From the NCBI RefSeq assembly GCF_006715025.1, contig NZ_VFMK01000001.1, positions 930,001 to 994,000 on the forward strand: a stretch of DNA of 64,000 bases, in the 5' to 3' direction. The position numbers and the translations under genes were made by a program. Origin of the DNA: Serratia fonticola. Its GTDB lineage: Bacteria; Pseudomonadota; Gammaproteobacteria; Enterobacterales; Enterobacteriaceae. The first letter of the stretch is position 1. The number at the start of each line of letters is the position of its first letter. Below the pieces are notes generated by a model. That model searched no databases, was not told the origin of the DNA, and saw only the letters and a program-made list of their open reading frames with translations. Of the stretch, positions 18,417 to 28,236 are shown piece after piece.

Positions 18417-19886
18417 ATGACAGCTGAGCTACTGGTTAATATCACACCGTCTGAAACACGGGTTGCCTATATCGACGGTGGCATTCTGCAAGAGATCCAC
18501 ATCGAACGCGAGGCCAAACGTGGCATCGTCGGCAATATCTACAAAGGGCGTGTCAGCCGTGTGTTACCCGGTATGCAGGCGGCCTTTGTCGATATCGGCC
18601 TGGATAAAGCGGCCTTTCTGCACGCTTCCGATATCATGCCGCACACCGAATGTGTCGCTGGCGATGAACAAAAGAATTTCCATGTGCGCGATATTGCCGA
18701 GCTGGTTCGCCAGGGGCAGGATCTGATGGTTCAGGTGGTGAAAGATCCTCTGGGTACCAAGGGCGCACGCCTCACCACTGATATTACACTGCCTTCACGC
18801 TATCTGGTGTTTATGCCGGGGGCGGCGCATGTCGGCGTTTCCCAGCGTATTGAAAGCGAAGCCGAGCGCGAGCGCCTGAAGCGTGCCGTTGCGGGGTATT
18901 GTGACGATCTGGGCGGCTTTATTATCCGCACCGCGGCGGAAGGGATTGGTGAAGAAGAACTGGCACAAGACGCGGCCTTCCTCAAACGTTTGTGGACCAA
19001 GGTCATGGAGCGTAAAAAACGCAACCAGACCAAGTACAAGCTATATGGCGAGTTGGCGTTGGCACACCGCATTTTGCGTGATTTTGCCGGTTCTGCGCTG
19101 GATCGGATTCGTGTCGATTCGCGCCTGACGCACGATCAACTGGTGGAATTTACCGGCGAGTATATCCCGGATATCACCGACAAGCTGGAGCTGTATACCG
19201 GCAGCCAGCCGATTTTCGATCTGTATGATGTGGAAAATGAAATCCAACGCGCACTGGAACGCAAAGTCGAGTTGAAATCGGGTGGTTACCTGATCATCGA
19301 TCAGACCGAAGCCATGACCACCGTGGATATCAACACTGGCGCGTTTGTCGGCCACCGGAATCTTGATGAAACCATCTTCAATACCAACATCGAAGCGACC
19401 CAGGCGATAGCACGTCAGCTGCGGCTGCGTAATCTGGGGGGCATCATCATCATTGATTTCATTGACATGAACAATGAAGAGCACCGTCGCCGGGTGTTGC
19501 ATTCGCTGGAGCAGGCGCTGAGTAAAGATCGCGTAAAAACCACGATCAACGGCTTCTCTCAGCTAGGATTAGTGGAAATGACGCGTAAACGTACGCGTGA
19601 AAGCATTGAACATGTGCTGTGTAACGATTGTCCTACCTGTAATGGCCGTGGAACGGTGAAAACGGTAGAGACTGTCTGCTATGAGATCATGCGCGAGATC
19701 GTCCGTGTTCATCACGCCTACGACTCCGATCGTTTTCTGGTCTATGCTTCCGCTGCCGTGGGAGAGGCGCTGAAAGGTGAGGAGTCGCATGCGCTGGCGG
19801 AAGTGGAAATCTTCGTAGGTAAACAGGTCAAGGTGCAGATCGAACCCTTGTACAGCCAGGAACAATTTGACGTCGTGATGATGTAA
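18417..19886 (+). CDS. rng: Ribonuclease G
   Basis: 489 residues. An S1-type RNA-binding domain occupies about residues 38-128, followed by the RNase E/G catalytic domain with the metal-binding acidic residues in TTVDINTGAFVG and IIIIDFIDM. The zinc-link CPTC is at 405-408. RNase G matures the 16S rRNA 5' end and decays some mRNAs. Starts at an ATG with GGAG upstream (gaggagagagc). Confidence 0.97.
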   Translation: MTAELLVNITPSETRVAYIDGGILQEIHIEREAKRGIVGNIYKGRVSRVLPGMQAAFVDIGLDKAAFLHASDIMPHTECVAGDEQKNFHVRDIAELVRQGQDLMVQVVKDPLGTKGARLTTDITLPSRYLVFMPGAAHVGVSQRIESEAERERLKRAVAGYCDDLGGFIIRTAAEGIGEEELAQDAAFLKRLWTKVMERKKRNQTKYKLYGELALAHRILRDFAGSALDRIRVDSRLTHDQLVEFTGEYIPDITDKLELYTGSQPIFDLYDVENEIQRALERKVELKSGGYLIIDQTEAMTTVDINTGAFVGHRNLDETIFNTNIEATQAIARQLRLRNLGGIIIIDFIDMNNEEHRRRVLHSLEQALSKDRVKTTINGFSQLGLVEMTRKRTRESIEHVLCNDCPTCNGRGTVKTVETVCYEIMREIVRVHHAYDSDRFLVYASAAVGEALKGEESHALAEVEIFVGKQVKVQIEPLYSQEQFDVVMM

Positions 19887-19888
19887 TA

Positions 19889-20074
19889 CCCCTCACCCCA
19901 ACCCTCTCTCATGGGGAGAGGGAGCTGTTAGTTCCTGCTCTTTTGGAGGTAAAGAAGTCATCTAGGCCGCCGTGATTGTCCTCTCATCCAAGGTGGATCA
20001 GCCGGTGCTCATGAGGAATCAATACTTTCAACCTAACTCGATCGGTCCCCTCTCCCTTTGGGAGAGGGTGAGGG
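19889..20074. repeat. Intergenic repeat with inverted ends
   Basis: The segment between rng and yhdP begins cccctcacccc and ends gggtgaggg. It contains two nested hairpins, one of them ccctctccc ttt gggagaggg near 20047-20068. The same CCCCTCTCC/GGAGAGGGG motif recurs at 59896-59918. This looks like a short dispersed repeat of REP or MITE kind; it may also end the rng transcript. Confidence 0.6.
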
Positions 20075-20111
20075 AAACAAGGTTATATATTCGGTCATTA
20101 AGGAGAAATGC

Positions 20112-23100
20112 GTGAGGCGACTGCCCGGGATCCTGTTAGCCACAGGCGCCAGTTTGATTGTTGTTGTGGCGTTGCTGATCAGCGGGTTGCGTCTGGTGCT
20201 GCCTGAGCTTAACCACTATCGTCCGCAATTGCTGGAGAAAGTGCAGGCGATCGCCGGGGTGCCTGTCGAGGCCGATTTTATTCAGGGCAGTTGGGAAACC
20301 TTTGGCCCAACGCTGGAAGCCCGCAATATCCGTTTAGCCCTGCCAACAAGCAAGATCCAGATCGAACGCGTCACGCTGGCGCTGGATGTGTGGCAATCTC
20401 TGCTGCATTGGCGCTGGCAGTTCCGCGATCTCACCTTCCATCAATTGCAATTTGATCTTAATGCTACGCTTGGGGGGGATGGCAATAACGGCAATACCCT
20501 CACACCGAGCAAAATCAGCGATCTGTTTCTCTACCAGTTGGATCATTTTGATCTGCGCAATAGTCGTCTCTCTTTCCTGACGCCGTCAGGGTCGCGAGCC
20601 GAATTCCACATTCCGCAACTGACTTGGCTAAATAGCCGTAACCGCCACCGGGCAGAGGGCCAGATCAGCCTGTCGACGCTGAATGGTCAGCACGGTGCGG
20701 TACAGGTGCGCCTGGATCTGCGAGATGAACAAGGGTTACTCAGTACCGGCACGGTCTATATGCAGGCCGATGATATCGACATGAAGCCCTGGTTCAGCCG
20801 CTGGTTGAAAACCAACACCGGCCTGGAAAGCGCGGATTTCAGCCTGGCAGCCTGGATGAATCTCAAAAACGGTGAGATATACAGTGGCAACGTCTTGCTC
20901 AAGCAAGGAGTGGCCAGTTGGTCAGTAGGCAGTGAACAACACCGCTTGAACGTGGATAACCTGGCATTGGCGTTAAGCCGCGAAGGTAACGGTTGGCAGG
21001 TGGATGTGCCGCAACTGAATCTGAAAACCGACGGTGAAGCCTGGTCGCCAGGCACCTTGAGCGCTTTATGGCTGCCGGAAAACACTCAGTTTATGGGGCC
21101 GAATCAGCGCGAAGAACTGCGCATCCGCGCCACAGACATTCAACTGGAACGACTCGAGGCATTACTGCCCACCTTCTCGTTCCTGAGCCCGAACGTGCTG
21201 GAGCGTTGGAAGGATTTGCAGCCGCATGGCAAGCTGCAGGCGTTGGCATTGGATATTCCACTGCAACAGCCGGAGAAAACCCGTTTTCAAGCGTTGTGGC
21301 AGGATCTGAGCTGGCAACATTGGCAACTGTTGCCAGGTATGGATCACTTTTCTGGCGCCCTGTCAGGGGGCGTGGAAAACGGCCGACTGACGCTCGGTTT
21401 GAACAACAGCACCTTGCCGTACGGCGATATGTTCCGTGCTCCGCTGCAGATAAAGCGCGCACGGGGTGCGCTAACCTGGCAATTTAATGACAAGGGTTGG
21501 CAACTGGCCAGCCAGGGTCTGGATGTACAGGCCAAATCCCTATGGATTAACGGTGATTTCCGTTACCAGCAACCGGCCAACGGGGAACCTTGGTTGGATA
21601 TTCTGGCCGGTATCCGTCTGTTTGACGGGGCTGATGCCTGGCGCTACTTCCCTGAGCCGTTGATGGGCAAACATCTGGTGGATTACCTCAGCGGTGCGAT
21701 CCAAGGGGGGCAGGTAGACAATGCTTCGTTGATCTATGCCGGTAATCCGCATCAGTTCCCTTATAAGAAAAATGAAGGCCAGTTCCAGGTGTTTGTACCG
21801 CTGCGCCACGCCACCTTCCAGTTTCAGCCGGACTGGCCTGCGCTGAACGATCTGGCCATCGATCTGAATTTCGTTAACGATGGCCTGTGGATGAAGGCGC
21901 CGCAGACCTTATTGGGTAAGGTTACTGGCAGTAATATCAGTGCCATCATTCCTGACTACCAGAAGGAACGGTTGTTTATTGATGCCGATGTGTCAGGTGA
22001 CGGTCAGGACGTGCATGACTATTTCGAACAAACGCCGCTGGATGATTCCGTGGGGGCCGCGCTGGATGAGTTGCAGGTCGGAGGAAAAGTCAGTGGGCGC
22101 TTACACTTAGATATCCCGCTGGATGGTGAACAGGTCACTGCCAAAGGTGAAGTGGCGTTGAATAACAACACGTTGCTGGTTAACCCGCTGGAAAGTCAGT
22201 TAAAAAACGTCAGCGGCAAGTTCCGCTTCAACAATGGCAATCTGGAAAGCGATACCCTGGCAGCCAACTGGTTCGGGCAACCGCTGGAGGTTAACTTTAA
22301 TACGCTGGAAGGTCAGCAAGATTATAAGGTTAACGTTGGGCTGAAGGGCGATTGGCAACCGGCCAAAGTAGAAGGTATGCCACCCGCGTTTGCCAAAGCG
22401 CTAGGTGGAAGCGCGGGTTGGCAGGGTAAGGTAGCGATCACGCTGCCGCATAAAGGCGCTCCAAGCTACGACATTGACGTCAACGCCGATTTGAAAAAAG
22501 TAAGCAGCCACTTACCTTCACCGCTGGATAAACCCGCAGGGGAAGCGCTACCGGTCAGCGTTAAGGTGAAAGGCGGTCTGCACGGATTTATGCTTAACGG
22601 CAGTGCGGGCAAGCAAAACCACTTCAATAGCGAATGGCTGCTGGCCAAGCAGCAGGTGACGCTGGCACGCGCTGCCTGGAAGACCGGCAGTACCGGCACC
22701 CCTGAGCTTCCAAAAGATAAATCGTTGACGCTCAGCCTGCCAGCGCTGGATGGTGAACAATGGCTGGGGCTATTGGCACCGGCGGCAAAGCAGAGCAGTG
22801 GCGCGGGTAAAATCGGTAATTTCAAATTCCCCACCACCGTTGCGCTAAACACCCCCCAACTGACATTGGGCGGGCAGGCTTGGCATAACCTTCAGCTTGC
22901 CATGCAACAACAGTTGGCGGGGACGACTATCACGGCTAAAGGCAAAGAGATCGACGGCAGCCTGTCGATGCCGGATCGCGGCCCGTGGCGGGCGGATCTC
23001 AGTTATCTTTATTACAACCCGCAGTTTTCCGACGGCAAGAATGCGCCAGGGGCCACTAACCCATTGGCGACGGGCGAGCGTATTTCGTTCCGTGACTGGC

Positions 23101-23924
23101 CCTCATTGGTATTGCGCTGTAAATCCTGTTGGGCGATGGGGCAAAATCTGGGCACGGTAGAAGCCGATATTCAGCATAACGGCGATTCACTGGTGCTGGA
23201 ACATGGCCTGGTCGACACGGGATATGGCCGTATGAGCGCCACCGGCCTGTGGAAACAGAACGGCCAGGAAGAGCGCAGCGCACTGAAGGGCAAACTGTCG
23301 GGTAAAAAAATCGATCAAACCGCCAGCTTCTTTGGTACGACCATCCCACTGAAAGACGCGCCTTACAATATTGATTTTGATCTGCACTGGCGCGGGCAGC
23401 CGTGGAAGCCGCAGGTCAATACGCTGAACGGCACCATGAAGATCGACCTGGGTAAAGGGGAGATCGATAACGTCGGTGGTGGCCGTGCCGGGCAGCTGTT
23501 ACGCCTGGTTAGCTTCGATGCCTTGCTGCGTAAGCTGCAGTTCGATTTCAGAGATACCTTTGGTAATGGCTTCTACTTTGACTCTATCCGCGGCACAGTC
23601 TGGTCGAAAGATGGCATAATGCATACAGATAACCTGCTGGTCGATGGGTTGGCCGCCGATATCGCCATGAGTGGTCAGATCGATCTGGTGCGTCGAGAGA
23701 TTAATATGCAGGCAGTGATTGCGCCGGAAATCTCAGCGACGGTAGGGGTAGCCACCGCCTTCGTGATCAACCCGATTGTAGGGGCGGCGGTGTTTGCTGC
23801 GTCGAAAGTGCTGGGGCCGTTGTGGAGTAAAATCTCGTTTATCCGCTATGACATTACCGGCAGTCTGGATCACCCAAATATTAATGAGGTGTTGCGTAAG
23901 CCAAAGGAGGAGAAGGCGCCATGA
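20112..23924 (+). CDS. yhdP: AsmA-like intermembrane phospholipid transporter YhdP
   Basis: 1270 residues starting at GTG 20112 (VRRLPGILLATG), with AGGAG six bases upstream. The upstream frame to 20058 runs into the repeat and is rejected. One N-terminal transmembrane helix (about 5-27) anchors a very long periplasmic beta-rich body ending in an AsmA-like C-terminal domain (VGVATAFVINPIVGAAV). YhdP, TamB and YdbH form bridges that move phospholipids to the outer membrane. Its 3' end overlaps nit by 4 bp. Confidence 0.95.
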   Translation: MRRLPGILLATGASLIVVVALLISGLRLVLPELNHYRPQLLEKVQAIAGVPVEADFIQGSWETFGPTLEARNIRLALPTSKIQIERVTLALDVWQSLLHWRWQFRDLTFHQLQFDLNATLGGDGNNGNTLTPSKISDLFLYQLDHFDLRNSRLSFLTPSGSRAEFHIPQLTWLNSRNRHRAEGQISLSTLNGQHGAVQVRLDLRDEQGLLSTGTVYMQADDIDMKPWFSRWLKTNTGLESADFSLAAWMNLKNGEIYSGNVLLKQGVASWSVGSEQHRLNVDNLALALSREGNGWQVDVPQLNLKTDGEAWSPGTLSALWLPENTQFMGPNQREELRIRATDIQLERLEALLPTFSFLSPNVLERWKDLQPHGKLQALALDIPLQQPEKTRFQALWQDLSWQHWQLLPGMDHFSGALSGGVENGRLTLGLNNSTLPYGDMFRAPLQIKRARGALTWQFNDKGWQLASQGLDVQAKSLWINGDFRYQQPANGEPWLDILAGIRLFDGADAWRYFPEPLMGKHLVDYLSGAIQGGQVDNASLIYAGNPHQFPYKKNEGQFQVFVPLRHATFQFQPDWPALNDLAIDLNFVNDGLWMKAPQTLLGKVTGSNISAIIPDYQKERLFIDADVSGDGQDVHDYFEQTPLDDSVGAALDELQVGGKVSGRLHLDIPLDGEQVTAKGEVALNNNTLLVNPLESQLKNVSGKFRFNNGNLESDTLAANWFGQPLEVNFNTLEGQQDYKVNVGLKGDWQPAKVEGMPPAFAKALGGSAGWQGKVAITLPHKGAPSYDIDVNADLKKVSSHLPSPLDKPAGEALPVSVKVKGGLHGFMLNGSAGKQNHFNSEWLLAKQQVTLARAAWKTGSTGTPELPKDKSLTLSLPALDGEQWLGLLAPAAKQSSGAGKIGNFKFPTTVALNTPQLTLGGQAWHNLQLAMQQQLAGTTITAKGKEIDGSLSMPDRGPWRADLSYLYYNPQFSDGKNAPGATNPLATGERISFRDWPSLVLRCKSCWAMGQNLGTVEADIQHNGDSLVLEHGLVDTGYGRMSATGLWKQNGQEERSALKGKLSGKKIDQTASFFGTTIPLKDAPYNIDFDLHWRGQPWKPQVNTLNGTMKIDLGKGEIDNVGGGRAGQLLRLVSFDALLRKLQFDFRDTFGNGFYFDSIRGTVWSKDGIMHTDNLLVDGLAADIAMSGQIDLVRREINMQAVIAPEISATVGVATAFVINPIVGAAVFAASKVLGPLWSKISFIRYDITGSLDHPNINEVLRKPKEEKAP

Positions 23925-24781
23925 AAAATGCTAACGTTGCGTTGTTACAACTGTGTAGCGGTGAGCTGGTGCGGGACAACCTGGCTCAGATTGAGCAGCA
24001 GATCAAGCAGCTTAACGCCGGGGTAAAACTGGTGATGACGCCAGAGAACGCCTTGCTGTTTGCCAACTCCGCCGCCTACCGTGAGCATGCGGAGCAGGAA
24101 GGCAATGGGCCGTTGCAACAGGCTGTGAGAGAGATGGCCCGCCGTTACGGAGTATGGTTATTGGTGGGGTCCATGCCGCTGATCAGTCGTGAAGATCCGC
24201 AGCGCATTACGACCAGCAGCCTGTTGTTTGACGACCAGGGCGAAATCCGCGCCCGTTACGACAAAATGCATATGTTCGACGTGGATATCAATGATATCCA
24301 CGCGCATTACCGTGAGTCGGACACCTACCAGCATGGCCAGCAATTGACAGTGGTGGATACCCCGGTCGGGCGCTTGGGCATGACGATCTGCTACGACTTG
24401 CGCTTCCCCGGTTTGTATCAGGCATTACGTGCCAAGGGGGCCGAATTGATCTCGGTGCCTTCTGCCTTTACTCGCGTGACCGGTGAATCACACTGGGAAA
24501 TATTGCTGCGTGCGCGTGCTATTGAGAACCAGTGTGTGATCCTGGCTCCTGCACAGGTGGGTCGCCACGGCGCTACCCGCCGAACCTGGGGACACTCCAT
24601 GGTGGTAGACAGCTGGGGCAATATATTGGCGGAGAACGCCGATGCGGTCTCCGCACTGAAAGTGCGCGTAGATACCGGTAAGTTGAAAACGGTGCGCAAA
24701 CAGATGCCGGTGATGCAGCACAATCGATTCCGGCCGACGCTGATTGCGCCGGTTGACACTCCTTCCTCTAATAAAGAGTAA
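23921..24781 (+). CDS. Nit-family carbon-nitrogen hydrolase (deaminated glutathione amidase type)
   Basis: 286 residues of the nitrilase superfamily with the catalytic triad in place: Glu in MTPENALLF, Lys in YDKMHMFDVD, Cys in MTICYDLRFP. The sequence around YDKMHMFDVDI is typical of Nit1/YbeM-like amidases that hydrolyse deaminated glutathione, a side product of transaminases. The ATG overlaps the yhdP stop (ATGA) and tldD follows 7 bp after its stop, so the three genes form one transcript. Substrate is inferred from the family. Confidence 0.88.
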   Translation: MKNANVALLQLCSGELVRDNLAQIEQQIKQLNAGVKLVMTPENALLFANSAAYREHAEQEGNGPLQQAVREMARRYGVWLLVGSMPLISREDPQRITTSSLLFDDQGEIRARYDKMHMFDVDINDIHAHYRESDTYQHGQQLTVVDTPVGRLGMTICYDLRFPGLYQALRAKGAELISVPSAFTRVTGESHWEILLRARAIENQCVILAPAQVGRHGATRRTWGHSMVVDSWGNILAENADAVSALKVRVDTGKLKTVRKQMPVMQHNRFRPTLIAPVDTPSSNKE

Positions 24782-24788
24782 AAACATT

Positions 24789-26234
24789 ATGAGCCTGACG
24801 TTTGTCAGTGAGCAGTTACTCGCTGCGAATAAGCTGAGTCATCAAGACCTTTTCTCCGTACTGGGTCAACTGGCCGAACGCCGCCTCGATTACGCCGATC
24901 TCTATTTTCAGTCCAGTTACCATGAAGCCTGGGTGATTGAGGACGGCATCATTAAAGATGGTTCGTACAATATCGATCAGGGCGTCGGCGTGCGTGCCGT
25001 CAGCGGGGAAAAGACCGGTTTTGCCTATGCCGACCAGATCACTCTGAATGCCCTTAACCAAAGCGCGCAGGCAGCGCGCAGTATCGTGCGCGAAACCGGT
25101 AACGGCAAAGTGCATACGCTGGGTGAGATTAGCCATCAGGCGCTTTATCCGTTGCTCGATCCGCTGCAAAGCCTGCCGCGTGAAGAGAAAATCGCGCTGC
25201 TGCATCGGGTAGATAAAGTGGCGCGCGCTGAGGATAAGCGCGTGCAGGAAGTGACGGCCAGCATCACCGGTGTCTACGAGCAGGTGCTGGTTGCTGCCAC
25301 CGACGGCACTCTGGCGGCGGACGTTCGTCCGCTGGTGCGTTTTTCAGTCAGCGTACTGGTGGAAGAAGACGGTAAACGTGAACGTGGTGCCAGCGGTGGT
25401 GGTGGCCGTTTCGGCTATGACTACTTCCTGGAAAGTGTGGACGGTGAAGTCCGTGCTGACGCCTATGCGAAAGAAGCGGTCCGTATGGCGCTGATCAACC
25501 TCTCTGCGGTGGCGGCACCGGCTGGCACCATGCCAGTGGTGCTGGGCGCGGGCTGGCCGGGCGTGTTGCTGCATGAAGCAGTCGGTCACGGGCTGGAAGG
25601 CGACTTCAACCGCCGGGGTACGTCGGTATTCAGCGGCCAGATGGGGCAGTTGGTGGCTTCTGAGCTGTGCACCGTGGTGGACGATGGCACCTTGCAAGGC
25701 CGCCGTGGATCGCTTGCGATCGATGATGAAGGCGTGCCGGGTCAGTACAACGTGCTGATCGAGAACGGCATTCTGAAAGGTTATATGCAGGATAAGCTCA
25801 ACGCACGCCTGATGGGGGTTGCCCCTACCGGTAATGGCCGCCGTGAGTCTTATGCTCACCTGCCGATGCCACGTATGACCAACACTTATATGCTGGCGGG
25901 TAAATCGACGCCGGAAGATATCATCGCCAGCGTGGAATATGGCCTGTATGCGCCGAACTTTGGCGGAGGCCAGGTGGATATTACCTCAGGCAAATTTGTG
26001 TTTTCTACCTCTGAAGCTTATCTGATCGAAAAGGGTCGAATTACCAAACCGGTGAAAGGTGCCACGTTAATCGGTTCCGGCATTGAGGCGATGCAGCAAA
26101 TTTCGATGGTCGGTAACGACCTGGCGTTGGATAAAGGCGTGGGCGTCTGTGGCAAAGAAGGTCAAAGCCTGCCGGTAGGGGTTGGTCAGCCAACGCTGAA
26201 GCTGGATTCACTCACCGTCGGCGGTACGGCGTAA
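24789..26234 (+). CDS. tldD: Metalloprotease TldD
   Basis: 481 residues from MSLTFVSEQLL, the E. coli length; the frame upstream to 24744 overlaps nit and is rejected. The zinc-binding helix HEAVGH (HExxxH) followed by GLEGD is near residue 262. With TldE (PmbA) it forms a heterodimeric peptidase that trims microcin B17 and degrades the antitoxin CcdA in E. coli. Its partner gene pmbA is in this same window at 58.5 kb. Confidence 0.97.
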   Translation: MSLTFVSEQLLAANKLSHQDLFSVLGQLAERRLDYADLYFQSSYHEAWVIEDGIIKDGSYNIDQGVGVRAVSGEKTGFAYADQITLNALNQSAQAARSIVRETGNGKVHTLGEISHQALYPLLDPLQSLPREEKIALLHRVDKVARAEDKRVQEVTASITGVYEQVLVAATDGTLAADVRPLVRFSVSVLVEEDGKRERGASGGGGRFGYDYFLESVDGEVRADAYAKEAVRMALINLSAVAAPAGTMPVVLGAGWPGVLLHEAVGHGLEGDFNRRGTSVFSGQMGQLVASELCTVVDDGTLQGRRGSLAIDDEGVPGQYNVLIENGILKGYMQDKLNARLMGVAPTGNGRRESYAHLPMPRMTNTYMLAGKSTPEDIIASVEYGLYAPNFGGGQVDITSGKFVFSTSEAYLIEKGRITKPVKGATLIGSGIEAMQQISMVGNDLALDKGVGVCGKEGQSLPVGVGQPTLKLDSLTVGGTA

Positions 26235-26245
26235 TTGATATATCG

Positions 26246-26269
26246 GCCCTGATCCTGGGTGGTCAGGGC
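26246..26269 (+). terminator. Possible terminator after tldD
   Basis: The stem gccctga / tcagggc with a 10-base loop begins 12 bp after the tldD stop, followed by only ATTTG. The T-run is weak. Confidence 0.45.
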
Positions 26270-26482
26270 ATTTGCGTTAGTGAAAAGCGTAATCGTCCGA
26301 GATTTTTTTATCTGTTTTTTTCACCCTGTCAATTTGTCAGTATTCAGCATAATTACCTATTGAAACTACCTGCCTGAAATGAAATAAAGTTTTTCAAAAA
26401 ATATTGAGGCGTTCATATTGTCCTGCCACAGATAATTCTCAATTTCTCATTAATCCTGCTGCGCAAAAAATAAAGTCGCAGC

Positions 26483-26512
26483 TTGTCTAATAGGGAATCA
26501 TCTGGCTAGAAT
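26483..26512 (+). promoter_or_regulatory. Predicted promoter of the cdiBAI operon
   Basis: TTGTCT (26483-26488) and TAGAAT (26507-26512) are 18 bp apart, a sigma-70-like pair. This places the transcript start about 25 bp before the cdiB ATG. Confidence 0.5.
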
Positions 26513-26542
26513 GCCGCAAAATCATTAAGGCGGCTTATCTGA

Positions 26543-28213
26543 ATGGACTCAGTAACTCAACGACTGGCAGCAGTATTACTGTGCCTAACGTTCACCTCTG
26601 GCGCAGGCGCGAATATGCTCAGTCCGGCGGATCGTGACACTATCCAGCAGCAACAGCGTGAACTGTTGCAGCAAAACCAACAGCAGCGCCAGGAACTGCA
26701 ACGCAGCCTGACGCCTACGCGCCCGCCAGCTCCAGCGGCCAGCTCTGGTGGTGGCCCCTGCTTTACGATCAATTCCATTCGTCTTGAAGGTGCCAATCAC
26801 TTGCCTGCCAGCGCGCGGCAAACCTTGACGCAGCCTTACCAACAGCGCTGCCTCAACCTGGGCCAGATCCAGACGTTGGTACAGCAGATCTCCGATTGGT
26901 ATATCGAACGGGGCTATATCACCAGCCGTGCATTTCTGACCGAGCAGGATTTGTCTCAGGGGGAACTGAAACTGCTGGTGCTGGAAGGTCAGTTGGAGAA
27001 GATTTTGCTGGATCAACGAGATGACCGGATGCTGAAAATGGCGTTTCCTGGTTTGGTCGGCCATATCCTCAACCTGCGTGATATTGAACAGGGCATGGAG
27101 CAGATCAACCGCCTGCGCCAGCAACCGGTGCAGATCGAAATTCTGCCGGGCAGCCAGCCGGGATATTCGGTGGTGAATCTGACCGCCAAACCCGAGTTCC
27201 CTTTGATGCTGGGGCTGGGTTTTGACAACAGCGGACAGAAGAGTACCGGCACTGGGCAAATCAACGGATCGTTGACCGGCAACAACCTGCTGGGGCTCGC
27301 GGATCAATGGTTTGTTTCCGGCGCCCGCAGCAGCGATTTTGCCAACGATCACGACGCGCGCAGTGTGCAAGCCGGTGTCAGCCTGCCCTATGGCTATTGG
27401 CTGATGGATTACAACTACTCCTACAGCGACTACCTGTCGACCATCAACAATCGGGGTTTTGACTGGCAATCCTCGGGCGATAGCCAGACGCATCGTCTTG
27501 GCGTTTCACGGGTGTTATTCCGCAACAGCGAGATGAAAACCGGTTTGGCGCTGGGCCTGACGCACCGCATCAACCGCAACTACCTCAATGATGTGCGCCT
27601 GGACAGCAGCAGCCGCAAACTGACCAGCGCATCACTCGGTATCAGCCATAGCCAGAAACTGTGGGGCGGCTTTGCCACGCTGAACCCTTCCTACAGCCGT
27701 GGCGTGCCTTGGTTAGGGGCGGAAAACGACGGCGGTAAAGCCAGCGAAGCCCCCAAGGCGGAGTTCGACAAGTTTTCGCTCTCCAGCAGCTATTACCTGC
27801 CATTGGCGCAGGACTGGACCTATCTCACCAGCTTCTACGGGCAATGGACACCGGATCGCCTGTACGGCAGCGAACGCCTGACCATCGGCGGTGAGAGTTC
27901 GGTACGCGGTTTCAAGGAACAATACCTCTCCGGCGATAAGGGCGGTTACTGGCGTAACGAAGTTAACTGGTCGCCTTTCAGCCTGCCGTACCTGGGAGAT
28001 ATCTCCGTATTGGCCGCGCTAGATGGCGGCTATCTGCGCCACGATTCGTTGGATACTTACGCCTCCGGCACGCTGTGGGGCGGTGCGGTTGGCTTGGGGA
28101 GCCGCAACCGTTATTTCAGCAGCCAATTTACCGTCGGTTGGCCACTGTCTCATCCGAGCTGGCTTGAACCGGATCGGGTTTCCATTTATTACCGCATTAA
28201 CGTCGTTCTTTAA
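26543..28213 (+). CDS. cdiB: CdiB/ShlB-family outer membrane transporter (TpsB)
   Basis: 556 residues. A signal peptide (about 1-23) and a Gln-rich plug-helix/linker region (30-60) are followed by POTRA domains (about 70-215) starting at FTINSIRLEGA, with a Cys pair at about 72 and 94. A 16-strand beta-barrel follows. The conserved lid-loop motif VRGF is near residue 454. It exports the following TpsA protein across the outer membrane (two-partner secretion). The neighbour's toxin and immunity genes make it CdiB rather than a hemolysin transporter. Gene order cdiB-cdiA-cdiI is the E. coli type. Confidence 0.92.
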   Translation: MDSVTQRLAAVLLCLTFTSGAGANMLSPADRDTIQQQQRELLQQNQQQRQELQRSLTPTRPPAPAASSGGGPCFTINSIRLEGANHLPASARQTLTQPYQQRCLNLGQIQTLVQQISDWYIERGYITSRAFLTEQDLSQGELKLLVLEGQLEKILLDQRDDRMLKMAFPGLVGHILNLRDIEQGMEQINRLRQQPVQIEILPGSQPGYSVVNLTAKPEFPLMLGLGFDNSGQKSTGTGQINGSLTGNNLLGLADQWFVSGARSSDFANDHDARSVQAGVSLPYGYWLMDYNYSYSDYLSTINNRGFDWQSSGDSQTHRLGVSRVLFRNSEMKTGLALGLTHRINRNYLNDVRLDSSSRKLTSASLGISHSQKLWGGFATLNPSYSRGVPWLGAENDGGKASEAPKAEFDKFSLSSSYYLPLAQDWTYLTSFYGQWTPDRLYGSERLTIGGESSVRGFKEQYLSGDKGGYWRNEVNWSPFSLPYLGDISVLAALDGGYLRHDSLDTYASGTLWGGAVGLGSRNRYFSSQFTVGWPLSHPSWLEPDRVSIYYRINVVL

Positions 28214-28236
28214 TTCACAGGAAAAGGGTTTCAAGG

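Larger units (their letters stand above)
26235..26542. other. Left border of the accessory island / cdiB upstream region
   Basis: 308 bp, visibly AT-rich from 26290 on. It contains the tldD hairpin and the predicted cdiB promoter (separate entries). In E. coli tldD is followed by aaeR, so the change to CDI genes happens here. No direct repeat or tRNA was seen at the border. Confidence 0.5.
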
